Shown: positions 11,122 through 15,125 of the stretch, piece by piece
How the letters are laid out: the number at the start of each line of letters is the position of its first letter
Position numbering within the stretch: position 1 is the stretch's first letter
DNA from: TMED8 sp038125725
GTDB taxonomy: Bacteria > Pseudomonadota > Alphaproteobacteria > Rhodospirillales > Casp-alpha2
Reading direction: 5' to 3'
DNA length: 15,125 nt
NCBI GenBank assembly: GCA_038125725.1
Contig: JAYPEK010000074.1
Location: 1-15,125 of the forward strand
The notes under the pieces: generated by a model
The model's input: the letters and a program-made list of their open reading frames with translations, nothing else
Database searches by the model: none
What the model was told of the DNA's origin: nothing
Position numbers and translations under genes: made by a program

Positions 11122-13407
11122 TTAGCGGTACTTCACCTTCGGCGCCGGCGTGGCGGCGGCCTTCGCGGCGACCTTGGCGAATTCCTTGACGAAATTGGCC
11201 GAGGGTTTCTTTTCACCGGAGATCAGGAAGCTCCAGTAGCCCAGCAACTCGGTGTTGCCGGCATTGGACTTCACCATGCGGGCCAGGTCCGGGTCGCGTC
11301 CGGCGTGCGCCACCGCATTCTGCAGTTTCGGCCGGGCATTGGCGATTTCGGTCACCTGGTCGATGGCCGTGGTGCCGATCATGAAGGCGACCGAGACGAT
11401 GATCTGCGGGCCGGCGCCGCCGGCCAGCGACAACAGCCGGCTGCCCGCCTGTTTGGTCACCTCCGCCGCGGCGCGGTGCGCGGCCAGGTAGCCGACCTTC
11501 TGCGCCGCCTGGGTGGCGAGCGATTTCACCGTCGATTTCGCCAGCTGGGTGATGGCGAACTCGATGGCCTTGCCGACCGCCAGTTCCGCCGCCGTGCGGG
11601 CGCCGAAGCGGGCCGCCTGGTCGGGGCTGGAGAAATCGCCGAAGCCGTTGCCGGCCGCGCCCAGCGCCACGCCGAGCACGTCACCCAGCACCGGAATGGA
11701 GCCGGTGGCGATGCCGAGCGCCGTGCCGGCCGTGTTAATGGCCAGCGAGTTCATCAGCGCCACGGTCGAATAGTCCGGCGGCACCGTGCCGTAGTCGAGC
11801 AGCGTCATCAGGCCTTTGCGGTTGTTTTCCTGGGCCCGCCAGTAGGTGTCGGCCTGCTTCCAGGCGTCGTAGGCGGCCAGTGCGTCGACCGCGACATGCG
11901 AGCGTTTGGCGATGATGTAGCTGGAGAACGACTTGGCCAGCTTCTTCTTCGCCGGGCTGGCGTGCTTGGGCTCGCCGGCGGAGGCGACGATCCGGGTCAG
12001 GATCGCCGCTGCGGCGGCCGTGCTCTTGTGCGGTTCCTTCTGGAAGCGCGCGATTTCCTGCTTGCGGGCGTTCGCCAGGGTGAGCTTCTTGTCAGACTTC
12101 GACGCCGTGCGCGCCGCCTGCTCGATGCTTTGCGCGATCAGCTTCGGGTTGCGCTTGGCGATGTCGATCAGCACCTCCTCGGCGCCGTCCAGGCTGAACA
12201 GGCCGGGCTCGTCGAAGGGACGCGAATACCAGACCATGGTCTTGGCCGAGCAGGCGTTCTTGGCTTTGACGCTGGCCAGGGTGCGGTCATAGCCGCTGTC
12301 GCAGGACCAGCAGGTGCCGCTCTTGATCGGTTTCTGCTTGGAGCCCTTCAGTTCCGGGTGGGTGCGGATGTCGTTGGCGCTGAGGCCGATGAAGTCGAAC
12401 ACCTGGCCGGCCGGGCAGGTCAGGTCGGCGACCTTGGAGGCGGTCTTGAACTCGATGCCGCCGCCCTTCTCGCAGGCCTTGGCGCCATGCACCGGAAACA
12501 CCGTGCGGTCATGCGCTTTCGGGCAGGTCCAGCAGGTGCCGCCGTCGCCGCCGCGCTGGTAGAGCGCATCGCGGAACTCGCCCTTCTCGCAGGCGCCTTT
12601 CTTGACGTGCGCCGCCTTGGCCTGCTGTTCCTTGATCGCTTTCGAGCAGGCGCGCTTGTCGCGAACCGAATAGGCGGTGCGGTTGTAGCCCGACGGGCAG
12701 CTATAGCAGTAGCCGTCGATGGCGTCCCAGAACTGGCCCTTCGGGCAGTCGGTTTTCAGCAGGCCCTTGCCCCTGGCGTGGCGGCGGATTTTCTGGAAAT
12801 CCTCGCGGGCGGCGACGAAGCAGGCGTTCTTGGCGTCCACGTGCGCGGCCGAGCGCTTGTATCCGTCCGGGCACTTGCGGCACTCGCAGTCGCGGATGCC
12901 GTCATAGAAGGTCCCCTTGGGGCAGACCGGCCCCATGAAATTCGCCTTGGTGTAGGTACCCTTGATGTTTTTGTTGGGACGCGAACAGGCGCGGTCCGTA
13001 TCGACCGCCGCCGCCGTGCGCGTGAAGCCCTTGGGGCACGACCAGCATTGCCAAAGCCCGATATCGAAGAACGAGCCTTTCGGGCAGTTGCCGCGCGCCG
13101 CCGATTCGAACTTGGCCGGCTGGTCGGCGCATTTCTTCTGGTTGGCGCCGCCACAGACGGGGCCGCTCGGCTTGCCCGGCGGCGGGCCGACGATGACGAG
13201 GTTGGAGTTGTTGGCGTTCAGATCGTTGAGGTTCACCAGCCCTTTGTTGGTCTGAATGACCGTCACCTGGCCGGGAGTGATCTTGATCGGCTCGATTTTG
13301 ATTTCGTCGTTGGCGGCTTCGGCCGGAACGATCCCGGCCATCAGCCCGATACAGGCAGCAATCAGCAGACAGCCCCCAAGCTGTCTCAAGTTAAACGGAA
13401 AAGTCAT
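11122..13407 (-). CDS. Large exported protein with five four-cysteine repeats, unknown function
   Basis: A 761-residue protein; I do not recognise a family. A signal peptide spans about residues 1-31 (hydrophobic core LLIAACIGLMAGIV, probable cleavage after PAEA). Residues 33-75 are a beta/Asn-rich linker, then a C85/C93 pair. Five repeats follow, starting at C108, C162, C221, C273 and C331, each with the pattern C-P/E-x-G-x-F/V-x-D ... C-x-x-C-x-x-(G/A)-(Y/F/H)-x-R-T/S ... V-x(3-5)-A-C. Repeat 2 has an extra Cys (C174/C176/C179). The pattern recalls small disulfide-rich modules of the ephrin-receptor/GCC2-GCC3 kind. Residues 400-760 are Ala- and Lys-rich and largely helical, with Gly-zipper-like stretches (about 555-590) and a hydrophobic segment (664-682). 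The gene has its own ribosome site (AAGGGA) and lies 93 bp downstream of purD on the same strand. Secretion to periplasm or surface is likely; the role is unknown. Confidence 0.9.
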   Translation of the reverse strand: MTFPFNLRQLGGCLLIAACIGLMAGIVPAEAANDEIKIEPIKITPGQVTVIQTNKGLVNLNDLNANNSNLVIVGPPPGKPSGPVCGGANQKKCADQPAKFESAARGNCPKGSFFDIGLWQCWSCPKGFTRTAAAVDTDRACSRPNKNIKGTYTKANFMGPVCPKGTFYDGIRDCECRKCPDGYKRSAAHVDAKNACFVAAREDFQKIRRHARGKGLLKTDCPKGQFWDAIDGYCYSCPSGYNRTAYSVRDKRACSKAIKEQQAKAAHVKKGACEKGEFRDALYQRGGDGGTCWTCPKAHDRTVFPVHGAKACEKGGGIEFKTASKVADLTCPAGQVFDFIGLSANDIRTHPELKGSKQKPIKSGTCWSCDSGYDRTLASVKAKNACSAKTMVWYSRPFDEPGLFSLDGAEEVLIDIAKRNPKLIAQSIEQAARTASKSDKKLTLANARKQEIARFQKEPHKSTAAAAAILTRIVASAGEPKHASPAKKKLAKSFSSYIIAKRSHVAVDALAAYDAWKQADTYWRAQENNRKGLMTLLDYGTVPPDYSTVALMNSLAINTAGTALGIATGSIPVLGDVLGVALGAAGNGFGDFSSPDQAARFGARTAAELAVGKAIEFAITQLAKSTVKSLATQAAQKVGYLAAHRAAAEVTKQAGSRLLSLAGGAGPQIIVSVAFMIGTTAIDQVTEIANARPKLQNAVAHAGRDPDLARMVKSNAGNTELLGYWSFLISGEKKPSANFVKEFAKVAAKAAATPAPKVKYR

Positions 13408-13470
13408 AACATCCCTTTGGTCTTTTGCCGGGCGACGAGCCGCTGCTTTCTTTTTGAAACTGGTGGCGAG

Positions 13471-13483
13471 CCGCCTTGGGCGG
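13471..13483 (-). terminator. Small hairpin downstream of purD
   Basis: CCGCC (13471-13475), TTG, GGCGG (13479-13483) forms a 5-bp stem 17 bases after the purD stop on the minus strand. No U-tract follows, so it is a weak candidate for a purD transcript end. The 93-bp gap otherwise shows no clear promoter for the downstream exported protein. Confidence 0.25.
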
Positions 13484-13500
13484 AGTTGTGGAAGGTTCCC

Positions 13501-14772
13501 TCAGCGATCGATGGCGCGCCAGCCGATGTCGCGGCGGCAGAAGCCGTCCGGCCAGTCGATCTTGTCGACGGCCGCGTAGGCTTTTTTCTGTGCTTGTTTG
13601 ACGCTTGGCGCCATGGCGGTGACGTTCAAGACGCGCCCGCCGGCGGCCAGCAGCCTGTCACCGTCTCTCGCCGTGCCGGCATGGAAGACGGTGACGCCCT
13701 CGACCGTTTCGGCGGCATCGACGCCCTTGATTTCAGTGCCTTTTTCGTACGCGCCCGGATAGCCCTCGGCGGCCATGACCACGGTCAGCGCCGCGTCCTC
13801 ATGCCAATCGGGGCTGTGTTTGTCGAGCCGCCCCTCGGCGGTGGCGAGCAGCAGTTCCAGCGCGTCGGATTTCAGGCGCATCATGATCACCTGGCATTCG
13901 GGGTCGCCGAAGCGGCAGTTGTATTCGATCAGCTTCGGGCCGGCCTCGGTAATCATCAGCCCGGCATAGAGGACCCCCTGGTAGGGCGTGCCCTCGGCAG
14001 CCAGGCCCTTGATGGTGGGCTCGATGATTTCTGTCATCACGCGCTCGGCCAGCGCCGCATCCAGCACGGGGGCCGGCGAATAGGCACCCATGCCGCCTGT
14101 GTTGGGGCCCTCGTCGCCGTCGAAGGCGGCCTTGTGGTCCTGGGCGCCGACCAGGGGCAGCGCGTTCTTGCCATCGACCAACGCGAAGAAGCTCGCTTCT
14201 TCGCCCTCCATCAATTCCTCGATCACCACTTCCGCGCCGGCGGCGCCGAACTGGTCCTCGATCATCATGTGGTCGATGGCGGCGTAGGCCTCGTTCTCGT
14301 TGCGGCACATGATCACGCCCTTGCCCGCCGCCAGGCCGTCGGCCTTGACCACGATCGGCGCGCCGTGGGCGCGGATGTATTCCTTGGCCGCGTCGCACTC
14401 GTCGAAACGCGCGTAGTCGGCGGTGGGAATGTTGTATTTGGCGCAGAGGTCTTTCATCAGCCCCTTGGAGCCCTCGATCATGGCGGCACCCGCCGATGGC
14501 CCGAAGGTGGTGATGCCGGCGTCGCGCAAGCGGTCGGCCAGGCCCAGAACCAGCGGGCCTTCCGGGCCGACGACGACGAAGTCGATGGCGTTGTCGTCCG
14601 CGAACTCGACGATGCCGTCCAGGTCTTCGGGGTCGATGGCGACGCATTCCGCCATGGCCGCGATGCCGCCGTTGCCGGGCGCGCAATAGAGCTTCTTGCA
14701 CTTGGGCGATTTGGCGATGGCCCAGGCCAGCGCGTGCTCGCGCCCCCCCGATCCGACGACAAGAACCTTCAT
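13501..14772 (-). CDS. purD: Phosphoribosylamine-glycine ligase (GAR synthetase)
   Basis: Catalyses the ATP-dependent joining of glycine to 5-phosphoribosylamine in purine synthesis, in the cytoplasm. The 423-residue length is standard. The N-terminal domain starts MKVLVVGSGGREHALAWAI, followed by APGNGG and VGPEGPLVLGL. The ATP-grasp domain contains GSKGLMKDLC (residues 101-110), VVKADGLAAGKGV (141-153) and, around residues 210-230, DHKAAFDGDEGPNTGGMGAY. IEYNCRFGDPECQV holds metal and nucleotide ligands. The start is ATG 14772; the open frame further upstream overlaps xseA on the opposite strand and has no family similarity. It is divergent from xseA with a 45-bp gap, an arrangement common in alphaproteobacteria. 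Confidence 0.99.
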   Translation of the reverse strand: MKVLVVGSGGREHALAWAIAKSPKCKKLYCAPGNGGIAAMAECVAIDPEDLDGIVEFADDNAIDFVVVGPEGPLVLGLADRLRDAGITTFGPSAGAAMIEGSKGLMKDLCAKYNIPTADYARFDECDAAKEYIRAHGAPIVVKADGLAAGKGVIMCRNENEAYAAIDHMMIEDQFGAAGAEVVIEELMEGEEASFFALVDGKNALPLVGAQDHKAAFDGDEGPNTGGMGAYSPAPVLDAALAERVMTEIIEPTIKGLAAEGTPYQGVLYAGLMITEAGPKLIEYNCRFGDPECQVIMMRLKSDALELLLATAEGRLDKHSPDWHEDAALTVVMAAEGYPGAYEKGTEIKGVDAAETVEGVTVFHAGTARDGDRLLAAGGRVLNVTAMAPSVKQAQKKAYAAVDKIDWPDGFCRRDIGWRAIDR

Positions 14773-14817
14773 GACGCTTTTCTCTCTCCCTATTTGTTGT
14801 AGGCTCCTAACATAACC

Positions 14818-15125
14818 ATGATCGACAATCAGTCCACCGATAACAACGCCTCGATTTCCGAGCACAACCTGCCCGTCTACGGCGTGGCGGAGGTCTCGCA
14901 TGCGCTGAAACTGACGGTCGAGCAGGCGTTTCAGCGGGTCCGGGTGCGGGGTGAGATTTCCGGCTTCAAGCGCGCCGCATCGGGGCATCTCTATTTCGCA
15001 CTGAAGGACGCCGACGCGGTGCTGGACGGCGTCTGTTGGCGCTCCACCGCCGGGCGCATGCGCTTCGATCCAGAGGACGGCATGGAGGTCATCGTCACCG
15101 GGCGGCTGACCACCTATCCGGCGCG
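14818..15125 (+). CDS. xseA: Exodeoxyribonuclease VII large subunit, N-terminal part (runs off the window)
   Basis: The first 102 codons are present; the gene continues beyond the right edge. After a polar leader of about 17 residues, LPVYGVAEVSHALKLTVEQAF and RVRVRGEISGFKRAASGHLYFALKD match the OB-fold DNA-binding domain of XseA, followed by DGMEVIVTGRLTTYP. The large subunit, with XseB, degrades single-stranded DNA in both directions. The start is ATG 14818. No Shine-Dalgarno sequence is seen in the 45-bp space shared with purD; TAACAT at 14808-14813 is a possible -10 element, which would give a very short or leaderless message, a low-confidence reading. Confidence 0.96.
   Translation, partial: MIDNQSTDNNASISEHNLPVYGVAEVSHALKLTVEQAFQRVRVRGEISGFKRAASGHLYFALKDADAVLDGVCWRSTAGRMRFDPEDGMEVIVTGRLTTYPA

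Noticed and set aside
13351..13353. IAAC as a lipobox (C19) in the large exported protein
   Set aside because: Hydrophobic sequence continues well past this cysteine up to a good signal peptidase I site (PAEA-AN), so an ordinary secreted protein is more likely, though lipidation is not excluded.
11305..14802. A 1165-codon open frame on the plus strand running through the exported-protein and purD regions
   Set aside because: It is antisense to two well-supported minus-strand genes, spans their intergenic gap, and its translation is Arg/Gly/Val-rich without domain character. It is a by-product of high third-position GC.

Overview
The window is about 15 kb of gene-dense, GC-rich chromosomal DNA. 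Its gene content suggests an alphaproteobacterium, probably a Rhodospirillales-like lineage: an FnrN/FnrL-type regulator with CX2CX7C spacing, a DUF1244 gene, a divergent purD/xseA pair, and hemN, usp and fnr together beside what looks like the start of a terminal-oxidase operon. No species can be named from the sequence alone. There are no rRNAs, tRNAs, insertion sequences, phage genes or CRISPR arrays.

Left block (1-3693): a low-oxygen regulon. Three FNR boxes (TTGAT-N4-ATCAA, two perfect and one with a single mismatch) flank an O2-sensing FNR-family gene, a tandem universal stress protein gene, an oxygen-independent coproporphyrinogen oxidase (hemN), and a small two-helix membrane protein. 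The last of these is followed at the window edge by a strong ribosome binding site for a next gene that is not visible. The spacing of one box predicts that hemN is transcribed almost without a leader.

Middle block (3694-7643): a 2.8-copy tandem array of a 51-bp hairpin repeat lies behind hemN. It is followed by a small DUF1244 gene and a 320-bp AT-rich intergenic stretch with a sigma70-like promoter. Next comes a DUF2478 gene tightly coupled to a subtilisin-type protease with a lipoprotein-like signal. A divergent MFS exporter is separated from the protease by a region with a perfect 9-bp inverted repeat.

Right-middle block (7651-11113): an old-yellow-enzyme family oxidoreductase points left. 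Divergent from it are an SQR-like flavoprotein that appears to lack one catalytic cysteine, then an overlapping LrgA/LrgB-type membrane pair. A 12-bp perfect hairpin closes this unit.

Right block (11122-15125): a 761-residue exported protein of no family I recognise carries five cysteine-rich repeats and a helical, glycine-rich C-terminal half. It is followed by housekeeping purD and, divergently, the 5' part of xseA, which runs off the window.

The least explained items are the five-repeat exported protein, the protease/DUF2478 pair, and the SQR-like flavoprotein next to lrgAB.
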